Shown: positions 18,401 to 26,946 of the stretch, one piece after another
Numbering within the stretch: position 1 is the stretch's first letter
How the letters are laid out: each line of letters starts with the position of its first letter
Source: an uncultured Acidobacteriia bacterium
GTDB taxonomy: Bacteria; Acidobacteriota; Terriglobia; Bryobacterales; Bryobacteraceae
Assembly: GCA_903929755.1 (NCBI GenBank)
Contig: CAIYVZ010000160.1
Coordinates: forward strand, 86,650 to 150,649
Length of the DNA: 64,000 nucleotides
Reading direction: 5' to 3'
Notes under the pieces: model-generated
What the model was told of the DNA's origin: nothing
What the model saw: the letters and a program-made list of their open reading frames with translations, nothing else
Databases searched by the model: none
Translations under genes and position numbers: made by a program

Positions 18401-20510
18401 TCACGTAAGTCCCCGCGCGCTGCGGAATTCCCAACACCAGCCCCTCCGAGGTAACTCCCAGCCCCGCTGGCACCCCCGTCACCCGGAATGAATAAGGAGG
18501 CGCTCCGCCAACCGCCGGCAAGCTTCCCGCATAACTCGCGAACGCCGTGCCATCCGGCAGATTCGCCCCCGTCAGCCCCAGCACCGAGACCGACCCGATT
18601 GCCGAAGCCCGAAGCCCCTGCGCATCCGATACCGTCACCGAGAACGTGAACACGCCCGCCTGCTGCGGCGTCCCGCTCACCGTCGCGCCCGTGCCGCTCA
18701 CCAAAAGCGAAATGCCTGCAGGCGCCCCCGCCAGATTCCACGAATACGGCGCCTTGCCCCCGCTCGCCGAGAAGCTCCCGCTCCCCGCCGGTTTCCCCAC
18801 TGCCGTGGTACCCAGGTTCCCAAAGCCTGTAATGTACAGCGGAATCAGGTTCGATACCACCGTGAGCGAAAACGTCTTCGTCCCGGACGCGCTTGCCGAA
18901 TCTACCACCCGCACCACAACGGAAAAGGTTCCGCTCACCGACGGACTTCCCGAAAGTAGCCCTCCCGTTGATAAACTCAGCCCCGCCGGCAGCCCGGTCG
19001 CGGACCATGTATAGGGCGTGGCCCCGTTAACCGCCGTCAACGCGAGTGAGTAAGAAGAACCCTGTGTCGCGTTTCCCAGGCTGCTCGTCGTTATCGAGAC
19101 CGGAATCCCCGTCAGCTGGTCGAAAGTAATCGCGCCAATGCCATTCGGTGTCGGCGACTGTGTGTCGAGGGCAGCGTTGGTCCCGGAAATGACAAAAACG
19201 TCCCCCGGATTCGCTGTTACGTCGAAAAAGTACCAGTCTCCAGTGCGGGCCAAATTTAGTGGAGTTGCAATCAAACGGCTATCAGCCGAGCCTCCCACAG
19301 TTTGCCGGATTCTTAGGTTGTCCGGGGTCGAATCCGCAGCGTCCGCGTGCCCCACCAGAATTCCCACCCGCGTCTTCACGATTTCCGAAAAACTAATGCT
19401 GGCGATATCGTCCTCCGACCCCAGCGCTGAGGTTTGGTACCAGAGTCCGGTTCCGATCAGCCCAACGCTTTGCGGGTTGTCAATCTGCAAAAAGTTGTTA
19501 TTTCCTGGATTCGTGTAAGTTAGCTCCAGCGGTGTTACGGTTGCGTAAGGTGGAAACAAGCTTGTTGGGTTACTACCTGTCACTACATACCCGTCTGTGC
19601 CGTAGATATTGTTCGCATCCCCATCGAACGGCTTGGTTTTGCCGGGAGTCCGCCACCCACCATGCGTCGTCAAATCCGAACCTGCGAATGATACGCCCGA
19701 TGTCGGAAGCTGGCCAGCGAAGAAATCTTTGACAGTCTGTGCTTTTGGCGTGCTGTTGCCGGGGTTTCCTGCAAACACGCCCGCAACCAGATTGGTGGTC
19801 GGAATCGTCGGCGGCGTAATCGTGACCACACCGGAAAGTTGCGGATGTGTCTTGTTTTCGACATAAAATAACCATTGCCCGGACGGCCCCGGAAGCCGCA
19901 CCATCGTCATGGTCAGCGTGTCGCCCGCCGTCACTGCCGGCCCGATTACCAGCCCCGTGTCGAGGCCGCTGCCGTCGTTGACAGTCAGCACGGTGAACAG
20001 CGTCGCGTTTGTCGACATCCGAACTCCGGCCCGAACAATATTCTCCGCGTCGACACCCACAAACACTCCGAACTGGTCATAGTTATCAGAGACCTGAATA
20101 TTCGCGAATGTCGCATGGACCACGAAAGCGCTGTCCGCGGAGATGCCTTGCGGCGCCAGCGGCACCCCCACAAACTCGGCCGCACCGAGCAGTTGGCTCC
20201 CATTTACATCCGCCGCTGTACTCCGCAATGTCAGCGACTTAGCCCCGGTGTTGAGCGTCAGGTTCGGGTCGTTACCCGTATAGTTTCCGCCCGTTCCTGG
20301 CAGGCGGGTGATAAAACCCGTTCCCTGCCCGGTTGAGTCCGGAATCGAACCAGCCGTTGCAGTGCTGAAGTCGAGTACCACGCCCCCCTGCCCCTGCGCC
20401 TGCCCCGTCGCGGTTGCACTGAAAAACGCGGCGCAAATGCAGAGCACCATGGCTCTCCGTGCCTGCCTGCCAACTGAATTCACTGCTGTCTCAATCCGCA
20501 TTTTCTTCAT
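15459..20510 (-). CDS. Giant secreted Ig-repeat surface protein with acidobacterial C-terminal domain
   Basis: About 1683 residues. The start at 20510 (M-K-K-M-R) is preferred because GGAG lies just upstream and a hydrophobic export segment ending near A-T-G-Q-A-Q follows. An N-terminal region of about 450 residues is followed by at least five Ig-like (putative-Ig/cadherin-like) repeats with the pattern P-x-G-[LIV]-x-x-x-x-x-G-x-[IVL]-x-G-x-P-x-x-[AS]-G-x-[FY]. Then come BACON-like segments and a C-terminal domain (about the last 220 residues, G-T-L-V-S-I-K-G-Q-Y-L onward) matching the Solibacter-type C-terminal domain. Probably a cell-surface adhesin or binding scaffold; no catalytic motif seen. 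Confidence 0.85.
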   Translation of the reverse strand: MKKMRIETAVNSVGRQARRAMVLCICAAFFSATATGQAQGQGGVVLDFSTATAGSIPDSTGQGTGFITRLPGTGGNYTGNDPNLTLNTGAKSLTLRSTAADVNGSQLLGAAEFVGVPLAPQGISADSAFVVHATFANIQVSDNYDQFGVFVGVDAENIVRAGVRMSTNATLFTVLTVNDGSGLDTGLVIGPAVTAGDTLTMTMVRLPGPSGQWLFYVENKTHPQLSGVVTITPPTIPTTNLVAGVFAGNPGNSTPKAQTVKDFFAGQLPTSGVSFAGSDLTTHGGWRTPGKTKPFDGDANNIYGTDGYVVTGSNPTSLFPPYATVTPLELTYTNPGNNNFLQIDNPQSVGLIGTGLWYQTSALGSEDDIASISFSEIVKTRVGILVGHADAADSTPDNLRIRQTVGGSADSRLIATPLNLARTGDWYFFDVTANPGDVFVISGTNAALDTQSPTPNGIGAITFDQLTGIPVSITTSSLGNATQGSSYSLALTAVNGATPYTWSATGLPAGLSLSTGGLLSGSPSVSGTFSVVVRVVDSASASGTKTFSLTVVSNLIPLYITGFGNLGTTAVGKPAGSGSFSASGGKAPYSWNLAGAPAGISLLVSGTGATVSGTPQQAGVFTFSVTVSDAQGLRASAIGSVSVLGLTGANLPDGTAFASYAGSLPAVGGAPPYSFRVTGVPAGLGVTSEGLVLGIPQRAGTYVISVTVSDALGNTASGNTTLLIGPAPVLTLTGTMPTGLVNTPYSASLSATGGGSPYVFSLAGGALPEGVRMSSLGSFSGTPTTTGTFTFTGRVTDSSGTAVTGTFSIVIAAPPITILTPSALPAGMVTVDYPAQTLLAQGGLGPYTYGVTDGSLPGGITVSPIGAIGGTPTATGNFGFTVTATDTTGLKASAGFTLEVRPLTGDIILSDGALAFSLAAGTTSLPAGATVRVQSTDVNRNLAWTATASVPWLDITGGRGNTPGSFNIAPNSGAAALVSSTTAYAGVVTVTCATAPCAGRSQTVGVTALVQGRPPQLTVGTGSVAFTGSSSAPGALSQSITISNSGGGTLGIGSISCGAPWCHVSDVPATLTAGTSAAITVTVDSLAAGYYYSQIDMTTSGGRVSVPVTYYIAGSPTVTLAPAGLTTSVPAGGAYSGPTPSFLVTAQNGGPVTWTASVAQGNFLRLGTASGTASPGLPGRIDYSLDETAVGALNAGTYYGTIRVAANGVANSPQDYTVVLTVTPATERQKPTVAPAGLVFFSSVGGKPATQSVKVYTGSKVPVPFQWSAWTEDGIPWIVVTPGTRTTSAAQPEETAVAIDTSKLTPGVYRGLVNYAFEAMGVRSVNVTLIVQPAVATSLLKPKAAGCVAKQVVPTQTGLVTNFSAPASWPVPMEITLTSDCGDPVTSGQLVTTFSNGDPPLPLVALDPTSGRYAGTWTPRKTSGQITITVLANAPGYAGATVKFGGVVTPNNAPVLNRDAVLNIYNPVGGVPAAPGTLVSIKGQYLASQAVTNTIIPLPTILGGTSVFIGGLKAPIASVTPSQVNVQVPAELVTGQPYQVVISANGALTTPDGLQMADAAPGLSLLPTGFVNATHQAGGVVTEASPAKPGEAIVIYLAGMGLTQTAVASGAASPTDPAAVANPPSITLDGLAVSYTFAGLTPGLVGVYQINMTVPATAKNGNLALTLQQAGVASNSGLLPVQK

Positions 20511-20575
20511 GTCTCCGTCGGCCAAGCCCATCCTGCGCCACTTCACTAAGCAAGTCGCTCGCCACTTGCTCTGAC

Positions 20576-20682
20576 ATTAACGCAAAATTCGGTTCCTGGC
20601 GCTTCCGTTGGGTCTAGTCGTACTGGGCCGGTGAGGCGGATTAAAATTAACGAAAAATCCGGTTCCAGGCTTTTCCGGTTCC
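20576..20682. repeat. Imperfect direct repeat in a divergent promoter region
   Basis: Two copies of about 36 bp begin ATTAACG and continue through a shared AAAAT-CGGTTCC-GG core (20576-20611 and 20646-20682), 70 bp apart, between the giant surface protein and the GH57 gene. They may be regulator-binding sites or an intergenic repeat element. Confidence 0.6.
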
Positions 20683-20736
20683 CCACTGGTAACTTGAGTG
20701 GAGGCCCCCGGGGCGATTCGCGCACGAACGAACACC

Positions 20737-22791
20737 ATGCCAAAAATCCACCTGTGCTTCCTCTGGCACATGCACCAGCCCTTCTATAAGGACCTCGCCT
20801 CCGGGGAGTATCGCCTCCCCTGGACTCGCATGCATGCCCTCAAGGATTACTACGGCATGGTCAAAATCCTGGAAGAGTTCCCCACCGTCCGTCAAACCTT
20901 CAATCTCGTCCCGTCCATGATCGTTCAGGTGGAGGAATACGCCCGCGGCGAAGCCAACGACCCTCTCCTCCACCTCGCTCTCAAGCCCGCCGAAGACCTT
21001 ACCGACGACGACAAATCCCGCATTCTCCGCAACTTCTTCTTCGCCAACCCCGACCGCATGATCCGCCGCTTCCCCCGCTATGCCGAGATCCACGACGCCT
21101 GGCGTCAGCAGGATCAGTCCGGTATCGCCCGCGGCGTCTTCGGCCCCCAGGAATTCCGCGATCTCCAAATCCTCTCCCAACTCGCCTGGTTCGACGAAGA
21201 GTATCTCGACAAGGACCCCGAAGTTATCGCCCTCGTCAACAAAGAGCGCGGTTACTCTCTCGAAGATCAGGCCCTCATGGGACGCAAGCAGCGCGAGATC
21301 TGCGCCGCCGTCATCCCCCAGTACCGGAAACTTGCCGCCACCGGCCAGGTGGAAATTTCCACCACGCCGTTCTACCACCCCATCCTGCCCCTCCTCTGCG
21401 ATACCGACATCGCCTCCGTCGCCCACCCCGGCGTCCCCCTCCCACCCCGTTTCCGCTACCCCGAAGATGCGCGCCTCCAGCTCACCCGCGCCTACACCTA
21501 CATTCAGGACACCTTCGGCGTCGCCCCCGCTGGCCTCTGGCCCTCCGAAGGTTCCGTTTCCGACGAAGCCCTCACCCTCGCCGCCGACGTCGGCTTCCGC
21601 TGGGCCGCCACCGATAACGGTGTCCTCGCCCGCACTCTCAACCAAAATGCCGGCACCGACCAGACCTACAAGACCTACCTCTGGCAGCAAAACTCCCGCA
21701 GCCTGGGCATGATCTTCCGTGACCACCTCCTCAGTGATCTCATCGGCTTCGTCTACTCCGGCATGAACCCGCAGGATGCCGCCAACGACTTCCTTCGCCG
21801 GATTCGCGAAAACTGCGCCTCCATCCTTGCCCGCGGTGAGGACGCCATGGTCCCCGTCATCCTTGATGGTGAAAACGCCTGGGAATATTACGAACGCGGT
21901 GGCCGTCCCTTCTTCCGCGCCCTCTACGGCGGCATCGAAGCCGACCCCGCCATGGAGGCCATCACCGTCTCCGAAGCTCACTCGCGCCTCAAAGCCACCC
22001 CGCTCAGCCACATCGCCCCCGGCTCCTGGATCAACGCCAACTTCGATATCTGGCTCGGCGCCGAGGAAGACAATAAATCCTGGCGCTTCCTTCTTGCCGC
22101 CCGCGAAGCCTATGAGGCTCACGCCGATAAGGTCTCCGAAGCCCAACGCAATCAGGCCATGGAAGAGATCCTCATCTCCGAAGGCAGCGACTGGAACTGG
22201 TGGTATGGTCCCGAACACTCCACCGACCAGGCCGTCGAGTTCGACCAGCTCTACCGCGAACACCTCGCCAACGTCTATCGGGCTCTGAACCTCGCACCCC
22301 CCGCCGAACTCTCCAAACCGATCATCGAAATCCACCACGAAGAGCCCCTGCATGAGCCCCTGGGGCCCATCTCGCCCACCGTGAACGGAACCGTCGATTC
22401 GTATTTCGAATGGCTCGGTGCCGGAGTTATTCGCGTCGATGCCCGGCAGGGCTCCATGCACGGCAAACGAGTGCTGGTGAAGGAAGTTCACTACGGAGCC
22501 GACGCGCAGGCCGTCGCTTTAAGGGTCGACTTCGCCGAAACTCCGGAAGCCCTCAATGGCCTCGAAGTTCGCGTCACCCTCAACGGTGCGGATAGCCAGA
22601 TCCTGCTCCATCCGGGCGGTGCCACCACCCAATCCGGCAGCGCAACAGCCGCTTTTGGGAGGATCCTCGAAATTACCCTCCCCACCACCCTGCAGAACAA
22701 CGAACTGGCGATTACTTTCTGGCAGGAAGGTCTCCCCCTCGAAGCCATCCCCCGGAACGGAACCCTCCGAATCACTGCCGCCAGGCATTAA
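20737..22791 (+). CDS. Glycoside hydrolase family 57 protein
   Basis: 684 residues from the ATG at 20737; an in-frame GTG at 20698 would only add a non-conserved stretch. The N terminus I-H-L-C-F-L-W-H-M-H-Q-P is the hallmark of GH57. The nucleophile Glu is expected in L-W-P-S-E-G-S-V-S and the acid/base Asp in L-D-G-E-N-A-W-E. GH57 enzymes act on alpha-glucans (amylase, branching or transglycosylation); no signal peptide is present, so a role in cytosolic glycogen or trehalose-like metabolism is likely. The last 100 residues form a separate beta-rich domain. Followed by the 42-residue gene. Confidence 0.9.
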   Translation: MPKIHLCFLWHMHQPFYKDLASGEYRLPWTRMHALKDYYGMVKILEEFPTVRQTFNLVPSMIVQVEEYARGEANDPLLHLALKPAEDLTDDDKSRILRNFFFANPDRMIRRFPRYAEIHDAWRQQDQSGIARGVFGPQEFRDLQILSQLAWFDEEYLDKDPEVIALVNKERGYSLEDQALMGRKQREICAAVIPQYRKLAATGQVEISTTPFYHPILPLLCDTDIASVAHPGVPLPPRFRYPEDARLQLTRAYTYIQDTFGVAPAGLWPSEGSVSDEALTLAADVGFRWAATDNGVLARTLNQNAGTDQTYKTYLWQQNSRSLGMIFRDHLLSDLIGFVYSGMNPQDAANDFLRRIRENCASILARGEDAMVPVILDGENAWEYYERGGRPFFRALYGGIEADPAMEAITVSEAHSRLKATPLSHIAPGSWINANFDIWLGAEEDNKSWRFLLAAREAYEAHADKVSEAQRNQAMEEILISEGSDWNWWYGPEHSTDQAVEFDQLYREHLANVYRALNLAPPAELSKPIIEIHHEEPLHEPLGPISPTVNGTVDSYFEWLGAGVIRVDARQGSMHGKRVLVKEVHYGADAQAVALRVDFAETPEALNGLEVRVTLNGADSQILLHPGGATTQSGSATAAFGRILEITLPTTLQNNELAITFWQEGLPLEAIPRNGTLRITAARH

Positions 22792-22812
22792 GATAGAAAC
22801 CAGAGAGGCCAC

Positions 22813-22941
22813 ATGGCAGACGGTAAAGAAGAGCGCGCGGAACGCGAAGCCCGTATTCAACAACAGAAGCAGGAAAAGGGGGACGACCGCCTCCAGCCGG
22901 AAGATCCGGACTACTGGGAACCGGAACGTCGCGAATCCTGA
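22813..22941 (+). CDS. Small, highly charged 42-residue protein
   Basis: A short frame 21 nt after the GH57 stop, with a strong GAGAGG ribosome-binding site 5 nt before the ATG. The product is almost wholly polar: Glu/Arg/Lys/Gln-rich in the first 22 residues (likely one helix), then an acidic tail with P-E-D-P-D-Y-W-E-P-E. No family recognised. The good ribosome-binding site and operon position argue that it is expressed with the GH57 gene. Confidence 0.55.
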   Translation: MADGKEERAEREARIQQQKQEKGDDRLQPEDPDYWEPERRES

Positions 22942-22991
22942 TCATCCCCCCTGCAGCTTCGCGGCAGCCCGCACGTAATACAATGCGCTGG

Positions 22992-24911
22992 CTAGAGGTT
23001 TGAGCCCAGCCACTCCACCAGGCGCCCCGTGTACTCGCTGCTCACTCGCGTCGGCGACTTCGGGTCCACCTTAGCCAGCCCCGCGATCTGTCCCTTCAGC
23101 GGTGCCGCTTTCTTCCCCAGCGCATCTATCGCATTCAGCGCCTGGATCGCAATGTAGCTGTTGCTCTTCACCGAATCCGCCAGCCCAATCAACAGGGGCA
23201 GGGAAGCCTGCAGGTCCTCCTCGCTCCCATACCGCCCCAGCGCTTCCGCCGCCGCGATCCGCACATACGGCGACTCGTCCGCCATCGCCTTCCGCAGCGA
23301 ACCCTGCATCTTCTGCACTTCCCCCGCCCCCCGAACCAGAGCCCCCATCGCGCCCCAGTACCGCACCCCCGAGTCCCCATCCTTCAGCGCCGCTTCCAGC
23401 TGCTTCGTCGCATTCGCCGTGCCCGAACTCGCCAGCTCCGCCGCGTTCAAAATCCGCTCCACCGGGAACTTCTTCGCGTCATGCCCCATCTCGTAAGGCG
23501 TCGTCCCCGCTGCGCGAGCATGCATCTCGCCCTCCGGCAGCAGCCCGATGTCCTTCACTTCCAATTCATACGCCCGGTGCGCCTTCCGGAACCGCTCCAG
23601 CGTGGCCTTGTGCGCCGCCGACCCCACAAGATTCCGCACCTCGCTCCGGTCCGTCTGCAGATCGTACAACTCCTCCGCCGGCTTCGTCTCCCAGAACTTC
23701 GCTTGAGCCGGCGTCACCTTCCCCGCTTTGTACAGCTTTTCCCAAACCGGCGTCGAAGCCAGTGACCACGCATACGTCACATGCTGCCCGTAAATCTTGT
23801 GCGGATTGTAATTCCGGATGTACACATACCTCTTGTCCCGCGTCGACCGAATCAGGTCGATCCGCTCATCCATCCGTCCCCGCATCCCGTGGATATACTG
23901 CCGCGGAGCCGCCTCGTGTTTCCCCGCAAACGGCTTCCCGTGCTGGAACGCCGGCGGCTGGAGCCCCGCCAGGCTCATTGTGGTTGGCCCCAGATCAATG
24001 GTCCCGATCAGCCGGTCGCTGTGCCCGCCCGGAACGTAATCCTTCGGCGCCAAATGCCGGAACTTCTCCGGGAAATACACCACCAGCGGCACATGCAGCC
24101 CCGAGTCGTAAGGCATCCTCTTATAGCGAGCCACGCCCGTCCCGTGATCGCTGCTCACGATGATGATCGTGTTCTCCAGCAGCCCGTCCTGCTTCAGCTC
24201 CTCCAGGCGAACCTGATGTCGCGCGTCTAACTCTGTCATCAGGTCGTGATACTGCGCCCAGTCCCGCCGTATCTCCGGCGTATCCGGCTGAAACTCCGCC
24301 AGCCACGCCTTCGCCGGATCATGCCGCAGCTTCTGGTTCGTCGCGCTCAGAAAAATCTGGCTCTCATGCGTCCGCATGTCATTGAAGACCGCAAAGAACG
24401 GCTGCCCCGCCTTCCGGTCCCGCCAGTGACCCTTCTTCGGATCCAGCGGCAGCGCCGGCGACCCCGCCGACGACACATCCCATGTCCCCTCCGGCTTTTC
24501 CAGGTTGTAATCTTCCTTGCCGTTGTTCACGCAGTAATACCCCGCGTCCCGCAGATATTCGGGGAACATTTTCCACCCCGCCGGCATCGGACTCATCGAC
24601 CGCATATGGTCCGCCCCGCAAGAGGTCGGGCAAACGCCCGTGATGATCGCACTCCGCGCCGGAGCACAAACCGGCGCGCTGCCCCACACGTTGTCGTAGA
24701 CGCAGCCCATCTTTGCCAACTGGTCCACGAACGGAGTCACTGCATAAGGATTCCCGCAGCACCCAAAATGAGGCCCCGTATCCTCCCAGAAAAGCCAGAG
24801 AATATTCGGCCGCTCCGGCTCAGCACCCAAGAGCAGCGAAGCCGCAGCCGCCCCAGCGGCACCTTTCACAAAATGACGTCGATTCAAAGGTACAGAAAGA
24901 TCCTGGGACAT
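22992..24911 (-). CDS. Tat-exported sulfatase with C-terminal helical repeats
   Basis: 639 residues. Tat signal N-R-R-H-F-V-K-G-A-A-G; sulfatase core N-I-L-W-L-F-W-E-D-T and maturation motif C82-A-P-A-R86 with the formylglycine Cys; V-S-S-D-H-G-T-G metal site. After the catalytic part (to about residue 500) come HEAT-like helices, e.g. V-R-I-A-A-A-E-A-L-G-R-Y-G, absent from ordinary sulfatases. A periplasmic sulfate-ester hydrolase, with the tail probably serving binding. Not in an operon with the other sulfatase. Confidence 0.92.
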   Translation of the reverse strand: MSQDLSVPLNRRHFVKGAAGAAAASLLLGAEPERPNILWLFWEDTGPHFGCCGNPYAVTPFVDQLAKMGCVYDNVWGSAPVCAPARSAIITGVCPTSCGADHMRSMSPMPAGWKMFPEYLRDAGYYCVNNGKEDYNLEKPEGTWDVSSAGSPALPLDPKKGHWRDRKAGQPFFAVFNDMRTHESQIFLSATNQKLRHDPAKAWLAEFQPDTPEIRRDWAQYHDLMTELDARHQVRLEELKQDGLLENTIIIVSSDHGTGVARYKRMPYDSGLHVPLVVYFPEKFRHLAPKDYVPGGHSDRLIGTIDLGPTTMSLAGLQPPAFQHGKPFAGKHEAAPRQYIHGMRGRMDERIDLIRSTRDKRYVYIRNYNPHKIYGQHVTYAWSLASTPVWEKLYKAGKVTPAQAKFWETKPAEELYDLQTDRSEVRNLVGSAAHKATLERFRKAHRAYELEVKDIGLLPEGEMHARAAGTTPYEMGHDAKKFPVERILNAAELASSGTANATKQLEAALKDGDSGVRYWGAMGALVRGAGEVQKMQGSLRKAMADESPYVRIAAAEALGRYGSEEDLQASLPLLIGLADSVKSNSYIAIQALNAIDALGKKAAPLKGQIAGLAKVDPKSPTRVSSEYTGRLVEWLGSNL

Positions 24912-25014
24912 GGTGATTCCCGGATGCTATCACGCCGCCCCCAAACAGACGCAGCCTGGCCGGTAGCCAGTCCGCCTGCCCATGCCGCCATATTTTGCTG
25001 TTCCGCAGGTGCCG

Positions 25015-25733
25015 CTAACGAAAGCGACGTCTGGTCCCCGCGGCCCCAGCCAAACCAAACAGGAGCAAGATAACGCTCCCGGGTTCCGGCGCCGGGGGCG
25101 CGGTCGCGGTCTCGGCATAGAATCCCATCTGGGTGCTCGCGTGCGTCTGCCAGTCATGCCCCCACGCGCTCTCCGAAAGGTGAACCGTGAACGAACTCAC
25201 GCCCTGAAAAGTCAAAGGTGCCCCCAAAAACGGCTCGTTCAAACCCGTCGCCGTCCCGCCGGACCCGGCCCACGGATTCCAGTAATACGCTCGGCCCCCA
25301 ACGCCCAGAGAATCCGGAGTGATCAGACGCCACCGATTGGCGTCCAGATCGACCCGCGGTGGCCCTGCGTAATTGGCGTCCGATACGTGCCACAGAATGT
25401 CCCACAACTGATACCCGCCGTTGTACCAGGTGAAGTCGGCAATCCCGATCCCGGCAAGACATACCCCTCATCCGCAACGAACGTGGCGTCGAACGTCCCC
25501 CCGTCCGAACCTCGCGGAAGGCCGTACTCCGTATTGAACGGTGGCGTAAATACAAAACCACCAACCGTCCCCGAGCAGCCATTAAAACTCATCCAGTCGT
25601 CATATATCGTGCTGCTGCCGCTGATGTTGATCGTGTAGTGGCAATACGGAGCGTGGCCGCTCAGTGCGCCCGCCCATCCCACCTGCAAAAAAGGTACAAC
25701 CATTCCCACCAGGAAAAGTCCCAACTGTTTCAT
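25015..25733 (-). pseudogene. PEP-CTERM protein gene split by a frameshift
   Basis: A signal peptide and N-terminal half start at 25733 after a strong AAGGAG site and run in one frame to about base 25450. The natural continuation (D-F-T-W-Y-N-G-G-Y-Q-L-W and onward) lies in another frame and runs to 25015, ending in A-P-E-P-G-S, a hydrophobic helix and R-R-R, a PEP-CTERM sorting signal. One missing base near C-C-G-G-G-A-T-C-G-G-G (about 25450-25460) would restore a 239-residue secreted protein. It is either a real disruption or a sequencing error. Function of the intact protein unknown; the sorting signal implies an exosortase elsewhere. Confidence 0.75.
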
Positions 25734-26224
25734 GAATCGCTCCTTCAGGGCAGCGCTTCGAGACGGCTGGCCAGTGGCGATGCAGGGCAGGAAGTATGCC
25801 CACCTTCGACGGTCAATAATGGTTCGCGCAGCCGCCTTGCCCGCTTTAGGCGCGGATTCTCCGCTCGGGCTGCCAGCCGGCTACGCGGTTCTGGTCTGTG
25901 CGCTACTTGGCCTCTCGAAGCTTGCAATCGTCTCTCCACCCTTCGTGCATGGCGGGATTCACCATTTTCCCGCACATTTTTCGCATGCTCCAGGTTTTGC
26001 TCCTGCGCCTGAACCAACTCCCGGCCCGTCCGGAAGTGCGCCTTCTAACCCGATCTTCGAACGCAGCTGCGCTTCCCAGCTCGATTTCCGCGTCAAATAC
26101 CGCAGTAAGGCGTGCAAAAGCTCGATATCTTCTTCCTCAAGTCCCGGCGTCCAGGGTCGCCACCGGCTCTTCAGCCCCTGCGAATGGACAACGGTTGGAA
26201 CTTCCGCTCACAGTTTCCACCAGT
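25734..26224. other. Gap without a convincing gene
   Basis: About 490 bp between the PEP-CTERM gene and the antitoxin. Plus-strand frames here are low-complexity and lack ribosome-binding sites. On the minus strand two partly helical frames (25959-26207 and 25745-26017) join with a frame break near 26010-26030 and may be a decayed gene; no family recognised. Confidence 0.4.
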
Positions 26225-26267
26225 GCAGGCAAACCATGCCGCCTGCATTACTTGCTACCATGCAGGC
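26225..26267. promoter_or_regulatory. Inverted repeats before an antitoxin, candidate operator
   Basis: GCAGGC (26225-26230), GCCTGCAT (26241-26248) and ATGCAGGC (26260-26267) give a perfect 8-bp inverted repeat with an 11-bp spacer plus a third half-site. The last half-site directly abuts the antitoxin ATG, so binding would block both transcription and ribosome entry. Confidence 0.5.
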
Positions 26268-26525
26268 ATGAACAGGCCATCAGATTCGCCCGTCCACTAC
26301 ACCATCCGAGGCGTTCCTCCCGAAGTGGATCGAGCCCTTCGCCAGAAGGCCGCCCGGCAAAAACTGAGCCTGAATCGAGTAGTTCTCGACGAACTAACCC
26401 GAGCCTCCATCGGGAATACTGCGAAAGCCGACTTCTCCGACCTCGTTGGAAAATGGCAGCCCGACCCCGGCTTTGACGAGGTGATCGCGTCCCAACGGCA
26501 GATCGACCTCGACAAGTGGAAGTAG
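26268..26525 (+). CDS. Antitoxin of a PIN toxin pair
   Basis: 85 residues from the ATG at 26268. The pattern Y-T-I-R-G-V-P-P-E-V-D-R-A-L-R-Q-K-A-A-R-Q-K-L-S-L-N is a ribbon-helix-helix (CopG/FitA-like) DNA-binding motif; the C-terminal part with D-F-S-D-L-V-G-K-W resembles toxin-binding tails. The toxin follows after 12 nt. Confidence 0.8.
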   Translation: MNRPSDSPVHYTIRGVPPEVDRALRQKAARQKLSLNRVVLDELTRASIGNTAKADFSDLVGKWQPDPGFDEVIASQRQIDLDKWK

Positions 26526-26537
26526 CCTGGTCGCCTC

Positions 26538-26921
26538 ATGAGAGTTGCCATCGACACCAACCGCCTGACTGATCTCTTTAAGGGCGATGCCGACCTTGCC
26601 TCTTACCTTGGTACCTGCGACGAAGTCTGGCTTCCGTTCGTGGTTCTTGGCGAGATAAAGGCAGGTTTCTACGGCGGCACACGGCAGGCTCAGAACGAAC
26701 TCCTGCTTTCACGACTCCAGAGTCGTGAGACGGTGCGCATCCTCTACGCCAGCCGCGAAACCGCGGAGCAATACGCCCGCCTTTTCGCGCAGCTAAAGCG
26801 CGCAGGCAAACCCGTACCGGACAACGATCTGTGGATTGCGGCTCTGGCGCTGGAAAACGACCTGGCGCTCCTCACTCGCGACGGTCATTTTAACCAGATA
26901 CCTCAGTTGCGGAGAATCTAA
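26538..26921 (+). CDS. VapC-type PIN-domain ribonuclease toxin
   Basis: 127 residues. PIN catalytic acids are visible: D-T-N-R near the N terminus, Glu in L-G-E-I-K-A-G, Asp in D-N-D-L-W-I-A-A and Asp in L-L-T-R-D-G-H-F. The length is typical for VapC. Expected to cleave RNA unless bound by the upstream antitoxin. The VOC gene starts 25 nt downstream and could share the transcript. Confidence 0.9.
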   Translation: MRVAIDTNRLTDLFKGDADLASYLGTCDEVWLPFVVLGEIKAGFYGGTRQAQNELLLSRLQSRETVRILYASRETAEQYARLFAQLKRAGKPVPDNDLWIAALALENDLALLTRDGHFNQIPQLRRI

Positions 26922-26946
26922 ACCGTATAACATGCAGGGAGCCATC

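Noticed and set aside
20647..22491. 614-codon open frame antisense to the GH57 gene
   Set aside because: Same artefact: low-complexity Gly/Val/Glu composition opposite a well-supported enzyme.
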